Positions 11,082 to 21,839 of a stretch of DNA of 64,000 bases are shown here, piece by piece. The stretch is taken from contig QANY01009387.1 in NCBI GenBank assembly GCA_003255025.1, positions 1,240,001 to 1,304,000 on the forward strand, given 5' to 3'. Each line of letters opens with the position of its first letter. The first letter of the stretch is position 1. Both the position numbers and the translations under genes were made by a program. The stretch is from Datisca glomerata (lineage: Eukaryota; Streptophyta; Magnoliopsida; Cucurbitales; Datiscaceae). The notes beneath the pieces are model-generated. The model ran no database searches. It worked only from the letters and a program-made list of their open reading frames with translations, and was not told the origin of the DNA.

Positions 11082-11817
11082 TAGTCTCCATGAAGCCTAC
11101 ACGATGCACGTGAAGTCATCGTGTAGGCTACATGAAGCCTACATGATGCCCGTGAAGTAATCGTGTAGGCTACATGAACATTACATGATGATGTGAAGTC
11201 ATCGTGTAGGCTACATGAACACTACATGATGTCTGTGAAGTCATCGTGTAGGCAACAAGAACACTACACGATGCGCGACACGAAGCCTTAATGATGCTTG
11301 TAAAGTCATCTTGTAGGCTATAAAAAGCCTACGTGATACTCGTGAAGTCATCGTGTAGGCTACAAGAAGCCTACATGATGCCCGTGAAGTCATCATGTAG
11401 GTTACATGAAGCTTACACGATTCCCGTGAAGTCATCGTGTAGGCTACATGAAGCTTACACAATGCCAGTGAAGTCATCGTGTAGGCCATATGAACATTAC
11501 ACAATGACATGAAGTCATCGTGTAGGCTACATGAACATTACATGATGTCCATGAAGTCATTGTGTAGGCTACATGATGTCTGTGAAGTCATCGTATAGGC
11601 AACATGAAACCTACATGATGCATGTGAAGTCATCGTGTAAGATACATGAAGCCTACAGGATGCTCGTGAAGTCATCGTGTAAGGTATACGAAGCCTACAT
11701 GATGCCCGTGAAGTCATCATGTAGGCTACAAGAAGCCTACAAGATACCCGTAAAGTCATCGTGTAGGCTACACGATACCCGTGAAGTCATCGTGTAGGCT
11801 ACATGAAGCCTACACTA
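11082..11817. repeat. Motif array 3: 42-bp hairpin satellite between the two genes
   Basis: A tandem array about 17 units long. Each 42-bp unit carries CCTACACGATG, a 10-base spacer close to CACGTGAAGT, then CATCGTGTAGG: two 11-bp arms in perfect inversion in the best units. Motifs therefore recur every 21 bp in alternating orientation. The array lies between the 3' ends of the convergent mudrA and DUF1985/Ulp1 genes. Units differ by point changes and a few shortened copies (for example near 11190 and 11500). Confidence 0.93.
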
Positions 11818-12687
11818 AACATATAGTAACCAAAAACATTCAACAACATATAAGAAAATTGGACATTAAAAATACAAGTTATAAGAATCCATAATTCACA
11901 ATTTGAAGGTGTAAAACTAAAAAGTTTGTTACGAAAAACACAGTTCTGAATTCTTAAAATCATGAGCTTAAGCGTAAAAATCAATAAAATATATCCAAAT
12001 TATTTCGGTACAACTATGTCACGTGCAAATAACTCAATTGCAATTCATCTTCGATATTCTGGTATTTATTGTTGAGTTATTTCTTAGAGGTTTTTCCCAT
12101 ATGCAAGGGTTTCGACAAACTTAAGGATGGATGCCCCAAAACCGAACCTACAAAATGCATGAAATGTAAAAACACAATTACATAATATGTATGAAATTTT
12201 AAATGGACTTTCAAAAAAATGTATATTCCACTTACCCATTCTCTTGTTGTGGAGACTTCATGATTTCAAATTTCCACTCATCTTTGGGTTTAACCTCTTT
12301 TCTATTCTCATAAACATTCATCATTTGAAGTAGCTGGGCGACAAACTTTATAAAATGTTTCATTATTTCAATGTACAAAGAACGTTGATATGACGTGTTC
12401 ATGGAGTTATAGATACGAATACAGTGGCCATTCAAATCAAGCTCAACCGCAATCCAATGACTTTGGTTCACATTCGTTGAAAAGATAACATTGTCAGACT
12501 ATTCCCAGCTCCTTCCAAAATTCGTCTGCAAGCCGAGGACTTGGTACCAGAGTGAATCATCAACGTCAATATCCTAGCACGCGAGATCTTGCTCAAACTC
12601 TTCCATTCAGCCAGACAGGTTCTCCTGTAATGTCATGATAAAAAATTTGAATCTTCAAGTCAATAAAAAATGGTCATGAAGACTATA

Positions 12688-12735
12688 TGAAGTCTACACG
12701 AGGCCTTCCACGTTGCCTCATGTAGACTACGACGT
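12688..12735. repeat. Motif array 4 (short), within the minus-strand gene
   Basis: A few TACACGA-like sites (CTACACGAGGC, CTCATGTAGAC) lie between Ulp1-like coding blocks, probably in an intron. Confidence 0.6.
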
Positions 12736-13077
12736 GCTATATGAAATATGCCTCATTAAGTTCAAAAACAAATCTTACTTACTTGCAGAATCAAATCACT
12801 AAAAAACATTGATTCTAATATGAGGGTTGTAGTCTTGCAAATCCCTCCTCATGAGCTCCAAGTATGCATCGATATGCTGCAATATAATAAAGATTAGTTA
12901 AGATATTTATATTTCTTTAAAATACCACATTAAAAAAGATTATAAATAACTTCTTACATTTGATTCAAGCCATTCATAAGGTGAAGAGACTAGTTTTTCT
13001 GAACTAGATAACGTCAACGGTGTAAAATTCAATGTCTACTTTCTCATTCTTGTACAACGTAATTACAGATCAAAATT

Positions 13078-13188
13078 AGGTACACGATTGGTTTACTACA
13101 CGGTGGCTACTTGATGTCAGTGTAACCATCGTGTATAATATATGATAGCTATACGAGTTCAGTGTAACCATCGTGTATATTACAATAT
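13078..13188. repeat. Motif array 5, probable intron of the minus-strand gene
   Basis: Sites such as TACACGATTGG, ATCGTGTATA and CATCGTGTATATT lie between the Glu-rich linker and the Ulp1-like region. Confidence 0.75.
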
Positions 13189-13367
13189 TCTTCTCTTCTA
13201 TTTTTTCAATGGCCTCCTCGAACCTCTTCCTCATCTTCTTCCTCTCCTCCTGCTTTTCAATGATCTCCTCCTCCTCATTAGCTTCCTCTTCTAGTGGAAA
13301 AGGTGATTGAGGAGGTATCGATTAAAATTACATGTAATATTAAGCAGATAAACCAGAATAAGGGTGA

Positions 13368-13548
13368 CTACATGATAGGTACACGAACCTCATATAGTCA
13401 GTCACCTTGTAGACTACATGATCGTTTACACGGACCTCGTGTAGATTACACGGACCTCGTGTAATCATCGTGTAGACTACACGATCAGTTACACGGATCT
13501 TGTGTAATCTACACGAGATCAGTGTAGCCATCGTGTAGTCTACGCGAG
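13368..13548. repeat. Motif array 6, probable intron of the minus-strand gene
   Basis: Dense sites: TACACGGACCTCGTGTA twice (10-bp offset), ATCGTGTAGACTACACGATC and GATCAGTGTAGCC. The array lies between the DUF1985 part and the Glu-rich linker. Confidence 0.85.
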
Positions 13549-14767
13549 GTACGTGTTCAAGAAGAAGAAATGTAGAAAATGATTTTGACCATACCTTTTC
13601 TCCAACTCATGATCTCCAGTAGCTTTTTCTTCTTCCTCATCAATGGGGACCAAGGAAAGAACTGTCAACTAAAAATGCAAGAAATATAAATTAGTATATG
13701 TGAAAGTAATATAAATTAACATGTCAACATAATTCACCAACATACATTCTCTTTCGAAAAAAATTCTTTTTGGAGATTTTCAACGAGTACTATCATGGTC
13801 GGACACCACTTGAGAATCCTTGACACCTTGGTCGAAACCTGGTTACCATGCAAACTACCCACCAAGGGGATAATTTCAAATACCCATGCCTATTTAAACA
13901 AAAAAGAGTAATTCACTATTCAACATATAAATAATTCAATACATCACTACATAGAATTAAATAAATTGTACGTGGAAGGCAAATGGACATCTATTGAGTG
14001 AATATCCATGAACAGCAGTGGGGGATTTTTGTGCTTTTTTGTTTTTTTCTTGATCTTTTAAGATTACCAAAAACAACATTTGTATTATTGACAACAAATA
14101 GTGATTTCATATTTTTGGAAAAAGAGAACTCTCCCCACAGATATTGGTTGAACGTTTTAAGGTCGTCAACCAAAATCATACATCTCTTCTCAATTAGAGT
14201 ACGGTTCTCCTTCCTCAAAAGAAAATGCTCTAGTAAATAAATTAGAGTCATCTTGACCCGATCAGAATGTGCCTTATATTCAAAGTTTTAAACTTCTCAT
14301 CCAACTCAGCCATGGTCATTTATTCAGTTTTGAGAAAATAAATCAGAGAGTCTGTTAAGGGCACGGGTCTTCTTCTCATCCCGGGCTTCACCGAACTTTA
14401 GTCCGGTCATCAACGAGAACTCCTTCTTGGAGAAGCACAATATTTCCTCAGTGACAAGAAACCAGATTTCCTCCTCAGATGGAATGTCGTTGACATATTC
14501 AGCTTCCGTGGCCAGCACCTAGTGGCAGACAGTTGCTGAAAACTTCATGGCTAGGAGATCAAGAAGATGACCAAAGCATGTCTCCCTAAATAAGAACATT
14601 TGCGGAGTTATCAGCTTGGTCTTGATAACCTATATGCAGTTGGTATTGTACTTTGCATTGACCCTTGCCTTTGAAATTCTGTTAACGTCATGGACGTATC
14701 TTAGTTGCATCTTTGATAAAGCCATAACCTGTAGAAAATTCAAGGTAAACATAAGATCAGAAAATGC

Positions 14768-14856
14768 ACATGATACTCGTATAGTCATCGTGTAGACTAC
14801 ACGAGGGGTACACGACCCTCGTGTAGACTACATGAGGGGGACACGTTCATCATGTA
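14768..14856. repeat. Motif array 7, upstream of the minus-strand gene
   Basis: Sites such as CATCGTGTAGACTACACGAG and CCTCGTGTAGACTACATGAG lie just before the ATG at 14725 in the sense of that gene, so in its leader or first intron. Confidence 0.8.
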
Positions 14857-15367
14857 ACCTAGAAAAAAACACTCAGAAATCCATAAGAAGAAAAAACACT
14901 TAGAAACCCAGGAAAAAAATATTAGAAACAAAAAATAACCTTTGTTGTGATTCAGACATCCACAAAAAACAGAAATGCAGAAATCTAGAAAAAGCCTAAA
15001 AACCTAGAAAAAACACTTAAAAAACTCAGAAAAAACATCTGAGAATCCAAAAAATAAAAACTCAGAAACCCAAAAACTTAGCTTGTTGTGATTTCTTGTT
15101 GTGGGAGACGAAAACTCAAAGATTTACAGAGAGAGAGAGATGTTGCGACTTCGAGAGAGGGAGAGATGTTGCGACTTCGAGAGAGGGAGAGATAGTAACA
15201 GTAAGAGATTAATGAAGGAAATACAAGTGAGGTGCACGAAGATGTGGGAGTTTCGTGTAATGAAAATGTGTAATCATCATCATTTTTTCAAGCTGTCGTT
15301 TGAAATTCGGCAAGGGCTTTTTTGTAACTTCATAAGCTAATTTTGAATTTAAAGTGGGCCAGGGGTC

Positions 15368-15441
15368 ATGATAAGCAAAAGTTAGTATAGATGTCGAATT
15401 CTGTAAAATAGTTAGTGTAGGAGTTTACTTTAGCAAAATAC
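15368..15441 (-). repeat. Right terminal inverted repeat of the MULE
   Basis: The reverse complement aligns with 7105-7170. Between this repeat and the minus-strand gene lies a 26-bp direct repeat (units starting TGTTGCGACTTCGAGAGAGG at 15141 and 15167). Confidence 0.65.
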
Positions 15442-15451
15442 ACTTATTTTT

Positions 15452-16500
15452 AAAGAGAAAATTAAGGATTTAATCAAGTTTAAGTTTTACTTTTGTATAA
15501 TGTCCTTTTTTTGTTATTTTGCACATATGGCCGAAATGGAGAAAAGAAAAATCAGATAGTTAAGATTCTCTTTGTTATTTTACCTTAATACCATTATTTT
15601 AATTTATTTGTTTTAGATTTGTTTTATTTTTTTTCACACACTTCTTCTGCGAGTCTTTCCTTCTTCAAGTTTTATCCTTCTTCACATCTTTCCTTTTTCT
15701 TTTTCACAAATTTCACGGATTTCACTATGAATTATAGATTCAAACGTCTTCTAATTTGCAGCTTCTTCTTTCATTCGTTGTTTCTTCCATTCGTTATTTC
15801 TTCTTTTCAGATTTACATCTTTTTTTCAATTTTTGATTTGCAACTTTCCATTCGTTATTTCATGACGTCCATGAACTTCACTGCCATCGAGTTAAGATCG
15901 TCGAGACTAGATCTGGTAGCGACTTCCCTGACCGCCGCGACCAGATCCGGTCCCAACGTCCTTCACCGCGATTATATATAAAAATGTCGAATGGTATAAA
16001 AAAATATACTATATATATATACTACGATATACTAATAGAGTATAAAAAAATATATCATAGATATACTGCGATATATTGATGGTATATAATAATATACTAG
16101 TATATTATTATATACCATAGAGTATATATCTATCAATTACGTACATTGTCTGCGAGGGTTACGCGAGAGTCATTTATTAGTGAGTGCAATTTTATATATT
16201 TACTATATTTTTTAGATTTTAAAGATAAAAAATTATAAATTTCGGCTTCATTTTCTTTTTTCTTTTTCTATAATGGCATATTCCGTTTTTTAAATGCATG
16301 AGTCTATTGGGTCAGTTATTTAATTTCCTAGTTAATGGATTATGCTCAGGTTATGTAATGGTAAGTGGTTTCGTGGCCTATTTATGTTTGCAGTTATTCA
16401 ATGAAAGGCACCGAAGTTGATATTCAATTGCAAAATCACTGTGTAGGCCTGGTAACCGCGAATTACCACAAACATTCATCTACTTCTGTTACACAGATTT
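15452..16500. other. AT-rich DNA, no gene seen
   Basis: T-rich sequence, then about 15990-16135 a dense run of TATACTA/ATATATAC steps with local inversions. A 120-codon open frame at 15619 is low-complexity Phe/Ser/Leu and I do not believe it is coding. Confidence 0.5.
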
Positions 16501-16539
16501 ATTATTTATAACAATTGATATCAGAGTTGTTCCTGCCAC

Positions 16540-17480
16540 ATGGCCAAACAAGCTCAAGTGAATGAAATGTTGGCCACCTTAAAGGAGAGAATGAGAACCC
16601 ACGAGCAGAGCAAAAAAGGCAGAAAGGCATGTTAGAGGAAGTTCTACAACTCTACAATTTGGCTTCAATTTAGGAGCAAATGGTGATAACAGGAAAATCA
16701 GGGTCGGGTAAAGGATACTCTGATACAAAGGTCAGTCAAATCCTTTATTTGAGAATAATGACAGAATACAAGCTGGATCACTTAGGCTTGAATTCCCTAA
16801 ATTCGATGGGATTTATCTGGTCCAATGGGTATTAAAAGCAAATCAGTTATTTTCTTACTATGACATTCTAGATAACCAAAAGATTCAAATAGCTTTCTTC
16901 CATATGGAAGGGAAAGCTCTATCATGGTATAAATGGCTTAAGGAATCCAGTCCAATCAACACTTCGGATGAATTCACTAGTGCTTTAGAAATCAAGTTTG
17001 GACCCTCTGCTTATGAGGATCCCATGGGGCAATTTACCAAACTAAAGCAAAACTAGTAGAATAGAAGAATATCAAACCCAATTTAAGGAATTATCCAACA
17101 AAATCAAAGGATTAACATAGGAGTTTGGAATAAGTACCTTTTTGAGTGGTTTGAGGGAATAAAGTGATTAGGCGTAAGAAAAAGGAACTCCAAATAAATT
17201 CTCATACTACCCAAAATTACCCACCCAGATCACCTGCACCAGCCATACTCAGACCACCAGCCCCACTAGATAAAAGCCTAACCTGAGACCTCAACCATTC
17301 AATAATATCCCAGAAAATCTAGCTTTCCCATAAGGAGAGTCACTTCGACTCAAATGTAAGAATGAAAGGAAAAATGATTATGTTGGTTTTGTGAATATAA
17401 ATACCACCCAGTGCATAAATGTAACAAACCTGGAATTTACCTTTTAGAAGGAATGAAGAAAGGTAGAGGAACTTGAGGAA
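16540..17480 (+). pseudogene. gypsy gag
   Basis: Starts MAKQAQVNEMLATLKERM at 16540, with a stop soon after. The retrotransposon gag domain follows in another frame (LEFPKFDGIYLVQWVLKANQ; GKALSWYKWL; SALEIKFGPSAYEDP). A weak zinc knuckle occurs near 17380-17430 (CWFCEYKYHPVHKCNKP). Gag forms the particle that packages the element RNA. Multiple frame changes make it non-functional. Confidence 0.8.
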
Positions 17481-17614
17481 CCAGAAATTGGAAAGGCACT
17501 TTGCCTGTGATAGAAACTAATGAGGAGGAAGTTGGAGAGTTATTAGGCATCACCCAACATGCTATAGCTAGATCTTTAGCCCTAAAAACTATGAGATTGT
17601 TTGCTGAAATTAAT

Positions 17615-19160
17615 CACCACTGAGACTTGATTTTGATTGACACAGGAAGTACTCATAGTTTTATAGATCCAATAGCAAGGGAAGCAGATATGTCAAGGGA
17701 AGAGAGCCACTTAACAATTCAGGTGGGTAATGGTGCCACTCTTCCTTGCCTTGGTTACTGTAAGGTAGTTTCTTTATTGTTATAGGCTAATTTATATGTG
17801 TTGACTCTCAGGGGTTGTGACTTAGTTTTGGGTGTTGACTGGCTAAGAGGATTGGGATCTGTTTATGGAATTTTTCTGATCTAACCATGAGGTTTCAGCG
17901 TAAAGAAAAAGCTGTGGAGTTATAGGGAATAAAAAGGCCAATAATAAACGTGACCGAGGAGGACAACATTGAAGACCTAAAGAAGGGGACAACAAAAGGG
18001 ATATATGGCTGCAAATTTTGGAAGGAAATGCAGAAAGTTCTACTCCTAGTATTCAACAGCAATGCAACAGCTTCTGGACAGATTTAATGGAGTGTTTATT
18101 GAACCAAAAGGGTTGCCGCCTCCCAGGATTTTTTATCATAAAATTAAACTGCAGGATGGTTGTAAACTCACATGTGTAAGGCCCCTATAGATTCCCATAT
18201 TATCAAAAGGAGGAGATTGAAAAGCTGGTAGCTGAATTGATCAGAAATGGCAGCATTTGAGGCGGTCAAAGTCCGTACTCTTCACCTGTTTTATTAGTGC
18301 GGAAAGCTGATGGAAGTTGGAGGATGTGTGTGTACTACCATGCCCTCAACAAGGATACCATAAAAGATAAGTACCCTATTCCTGAGTTACTTGATAATTA
18401 GGAGTGGCTGAATTTTTCTCAAAGTTGGATTTAAGGTCAGGATATCATCAGATAAAGGATGCATACTGATGACATCCCTAAAACTGCCTTTCGTACACGT
18501 GAGAGGCATTATGAGTTTTTAGTAATGCCTTTTGGGCTTATTAATGCTCCCTCAACTTTCCAAGGGGTGATGAATGAAATGTTTAGGCCTTATTTAAGAA
18601 AGTTTGTGTTGGTCTTTTTTATGATATCGTGGTATAGCAAGTCAATGCAGGACCATATAGAACATCTCTCACGGGTCCTAGAGGTTTTAATTGCTGAGCA
18701 TTTTTTGCTAAGTTGTCTACATGTGAGTTTATAGTAAGGAAGTATAGTATTTCAGGCACCTTATTTCCAAGGATGGGGTCAAGGCGGATCCCTAAAAGCT
18801 GGTTGCTATGCAAGAGTGGTCAACTCTTAAAAATCTCAAAGCCTGAGAGGTTTTTTAGGACTCCGTTGGGTACTACAAGAAGTTCACCGAAGGATATGGA
18901 GCAATAGCAGCCCCACTGACTCGTCTACTAAGAAAAAATGTTTTTTTTCAATGACAATGCACAAGCAGCATTTGAAAAATTAAAGGAGACTATGGTAAGT
19001 CCCCCTGTGCTCAGGTTACTGATTTCACTAAAATGTTTGTGGTGGAGTTTGAAGCTTCAGGAAAGGCATTGGGGGAAGTGCTGATGCAAGGTCAGCCCCT
19101 AGCCTACTTCAGTCAGGATCTAAAAGGAAGGAACTTAAATCTCCACCTATAAGAATGAAC
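17615..19160 (+). pseudogene. gypsy protease-RT-RNase H polyprotein
   Basis: The aspartic protease appears near 17625-17670 (LIDTGSTHSFIDP) and continues to VLGVDWLR near 17830-17860. Reverse transcriptase follows at about 18195-18630: [31 protein letters not shown], then [19 protein letters not shown] and [12 protein letters not shown]. The catalytic YVDD-type box expected next is destroyed by a frame change after VLVFF. Remnants of the RT connection and RNase H run to about 19160. Stops inside conserved blocks show it is dead. Confidence 0.85.
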
Positions 19161-19185
19161 TACTGGCTTGGAGAGAAATTAGAGA

Positions 19186-20249
19186 GCAAGAGTGAGAGTG
19201 ATTTAAAGAAGAAATTAGTTTCTCCTAAATATTAGAATATTTTCTTGTCTTTCCCTTTTATTAGAGACTGTGTGTTTTCTCTTATTATAAAATAGATGGT
19301 ATTGTCAATTGTGCTCTCCTTATTTTGGAGAGAAATTTTTGTAATCATTTTGTCATAATATAATCCTTCTATGAATTGTCTATCCTTTTATTTATTTTCA
19401 TTGTTGAGAGTCTAATACCTCAACTTTCCTAACCGCCTTCACTTGATATTTTGACTATAAAAATTTAATACTCAATTAGGTATAAATAACGTGTGAATTA
19501 ATAAAATATCGGTGTCCTAACAACATTAAATTTTCATACTTTCACTAACTCATGTGCTTCATTTTTGTAAGCACGTGGCATCTTCTTCCAATCATATAGG
19601 CGAAAAATTATATTTTCTCGTAACAATGGATGCCAGCCACTTTCGCCCACGCATTTAATAGAATGAATGAAATATTTAAAAAATATATTAATTAATAATC
19701 CCAATTATAAATATAAAAATAAACATTATGTTTTTACATTTTCATGATGAGTTGAATTTGATCATCCTAACTCTCATTCAACAGGAGACTCAGTATCTTC
19801 ATATGCTAAGTGATATCTCGATGATATCATGATGTAATTATGCATAAGTTAATACATAAATGATTATATTTGCTAAGATAGATTATTATTTTTTTCACCC
19901 AAACTATTATATTAGAAGATATCACTTAAGAATATAAAAAATACCTATTTATTGGAATCATAAGTGGAAATGAAACATTTGATCATATTCATCACTATCA
20001 TAATCATATTTTAAACATATCCATACGAAACTCTAATATATTTCAATACTTTGAAAAATGTATTTTTTTTCTTCAACTGACATTATAAAGAAGGCAAGAG
20101 CCGATGTGGACTTCTTTTTTGTTTTATCTGACTTCCAAAGAAGATTGTGCTTCATAACCATGTGACGAAGGTGTTGCATTTAAATATCTTTCAACCATTG
20201 ATCATTTAGAAGTGTCGCAATTATATTATCATATAATGATATATCTACA
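19186..20249. other. AT-rich DNA, no gene seen
   Basis: No coding signal. The stretch after 19186 could be host flank or an unrecognised LTR remnant. Confidence 0.4.
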
Positions 20250-20545
20250 TGTGTTCTATTAGCAATGACTTCAAATGATGTACTTATCAATGATGAAGTA
20301 ATCGAGATAGATACCCAGTAAAAACTCAACTTGTATAACCACTTATACATCCTTTACCAATCAGGTGTTCATCAACAATACATTTAATCTTACGACTACC
20401 ATTAACACAATATTTACTAGGACATAATATATATCCATCCTATGCTGCTAATTCAAATACGAAGTTCAAAAAATTATCTCCTCTATCTTGATATTCCTTG
20501 TTAAATCTTGATTTTATAATCTAACATTTATGCATTAAAAATTAC
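20250..20545 (-). pseudogene. CACTA transposase N-terminal (Transpos_assoc) fragment
   Basis: On - the sequence reads NKEYQDRGDNFLNF, a stop, DGYILCPSKYCVN, then KIKCIVDEHLIGKGCISGYT. This matches the Transpos_assoc domain found at the N-terminus of plant CACTA TNP2 proteins (Tyr-x-Asp-Gly start, C-P-x-x-x-C zinc-like pair, H-L-I-x-x-G-F-x-x-x-Y-T). In-frame stops occur near 20440, 20325 and 20290. No TIR was found around it, so only a fragment remains. Confidence 0.7.
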
Positions 20546-21839
20546 TCTACATTAAATGTTGTAGATGAAATAAGGTAATGACTTAAACCTAAAACATGGA
20601 TAAAGTTTATATCTCAGGAATAACTTCAGAACTCCAAGTACTTGAGAGTTCTGATAGTATCTGAATAGCTATTTACAATATTTAAGTAATTTCACAAAAA
20701 TAGAAAATTTCTAGAAAAGTCCTTCCATGAAAAAGTTTCTCAATTAAGAGACAAAAACAAAAGGCATAACCAATTCTAAGATGCCAGAAACATCACCAAT
20801 ATGCGATAATGAACACAACGTTTCATGCAAAATATTTGCTTAATAAGAATGCACTGGTCATAGCCAAAAGATAATACAAGCTTAAGAACAGTAACTGCAA
20901 CCTTTGCCAATAGAAAATCAAACTCTGCTGTCTAAATTAAATTTGGTCATTGACAACCAGGTTGGAGAATTTTCTTCAGATACAACAGCGATACATCATT
21001 TTAGAGTATTTAATTCAAATTTCAATAGAAATTCAGGAAGATCAAAGAGAAAAGGCTAGAGAGTGAAAAAAGTGAAAGAGAGAGTACCACAGTTATATGA
21101 ACCATCTCATTCAATAGAATAAAATCTACCTTTTGGCGGTCGTTAGACCAACCGCAGTAGATGTGTTATGTTTTCTTATAGTAAAATAATATAACGTCTC
21201 TTAAAATTCAAGATTCAATATATACATTTATATTATTCTATTATATATCATTAGTGTGACTTTGAAAAGACTAGTTTGCACCTATATTCTTCATTTATCT
21301 TTTACCCTAATTGAATGAGTCATTTATTATATGGCTTTTAAGATTTGAAGTTAACTTTTATCCTAATTGAATGAGTTATTTATTATACCAAATGAAATGC
21401 TTAATTGTTGCAACTTGAATATAATGTCAGTATATCAGCAACATATGAGTACTGGATGCTAGCCTGTACTGAATATTATTAGTTAATGGAAATCCTCAAT
21501 ACTAATTAAAATCAATTTTGGTAATTGATTTTGCTTGCTCTGGTGATAATTATGATGATAGATTTTGCTTGCTCTGAATATTAGTTAATGCATGATCCCA
21601 TGTTAATTGGTCAAGGTTTGCATTCTAAAATGAAGTTATTTGACTTAGCAATAAGTATTCTAATAACAGAAAGTAGGTCTGGGAAAGCGCTTCAATGCGC
21701 AAATTTTCTTACACACCTGGAAAGTAAAATTACGCCCAGATTCAAAAAAAGCTTCCAATGCAGAACAACATCAAATCCAACTCAATAACAAGCATGCAGC
21801 TAAGTGCCTTGCCGATAAGAAAGTGAATTTTAACTTTTC
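20546..21839. other. Intergenic DNA downstream of BSH
   Basis: No gene seen. It includes a short inverted motif GCGGTCGTTAGACCAACCGC at 21136-21155 and two copies of ATCCTAATTGAATGAGT-like sequence near 21307 and 21358. The 3' UTR of BSH should lie in its last few hundred bases. Confidence 0.4.

Larger units (their letters stand above)
12084..14725 (-). pseudogene. DUF1985 + Ulp1-like protein of the MULE (VANC-like candidate)
   Basis: Read on - from an ATG at 14725-14723 (MALSKMQLRYVHDVNRISKA). A conserved N-terminal block follows (LFRETCFGHLLDLLAMKFSA), then DUF1985: EEEIWFLVTEEILCFSKKEF (14450-14480), LVDDLKTFNQYLWGEFSFSK near 14125-14170, and AWVFEIIPLVG near 13870. A Glu/Lys-rich linker lies near 13190-13310. 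A C-terminal Ulp1-like fold has HWIAVELDLNGHCIRIYNSM (12400-12460) and, after an intron at 12148-12235, GFGASILKFVETLAYG. In active Ulp1 proteases the Asp of VYDS and the Cys of DCG are catalytic; here Asn and Phe stand there. Stops near 14630 and 14520 and frame changes mark decay. In Arabidopsis VANDAL elements, proteins mixing these domains bind element DNA and relieve silencing. That role is inferred here. Confidence 0.78.
7091..15443. mobile_element. Mutator-like element (MULE) with mudrA and a DUF1985/Ulp1 gene
   Basis: An 8.35 kb element bounded by diverged terminal inverted repeats (about 7105-7170 and 15368-15441). Both ends are flanked by TTATTTTT (7083-7090 and 15444-15451), a candidate target duplication; MULEs make 8-10 bp duplications. 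Inside are a mudrA transposase on +, a DUF1985 plus Ulp1-like gene on - (convergent), and seven arrays of TACACGA/TCGTGTA motifs confined to flanks, introns and the gap between the genes. MULEs carrying Ulp1-like genes are known (Kaonashi elements; some VANDALs). The boundaries are inferred from alignment by eye. Stops in both genes suggest this copy is inactive. Confidence 0.8.
16500..19185 (+). mobile_element. Broken Ty3/gypsy retrotransposon
   Basis: A primer-binding-like site (TTGATATCAGAGTTG, 16515-16529; initiator tRNA-Met type TGGTATCAGAGC) is followed at 16540 by a gag start, then protease, reverse transcriptase and traces of RNase H. The sequence stops matching near 19185, before integrase and any 3' LTR, so the element is truncated. 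The order PR-RT-RH fits Ty3/gypsy. Confidence 0.85.

Noticed and set aside
11241..11797. Repetitive frames of 73-89 codons on both strands (SCKLHEAYMM-like)
   Set aside because: 42 is a multiple of 3, so the satellite gives periodic open frames on both strands; no start context or known domain.
7545..14856. The regularly spaced TACACGA repeats as a CRISPR array
   Set aside because: Eukaryotic context, no unique spacers of constant length, motifs in both orientations, and the arrays sit inside a transposon with introns.
15619..15981. 120-codon Phe/Ser-rich frame
   Set aside because: T-rich low-complexity sequence without family resemblance.
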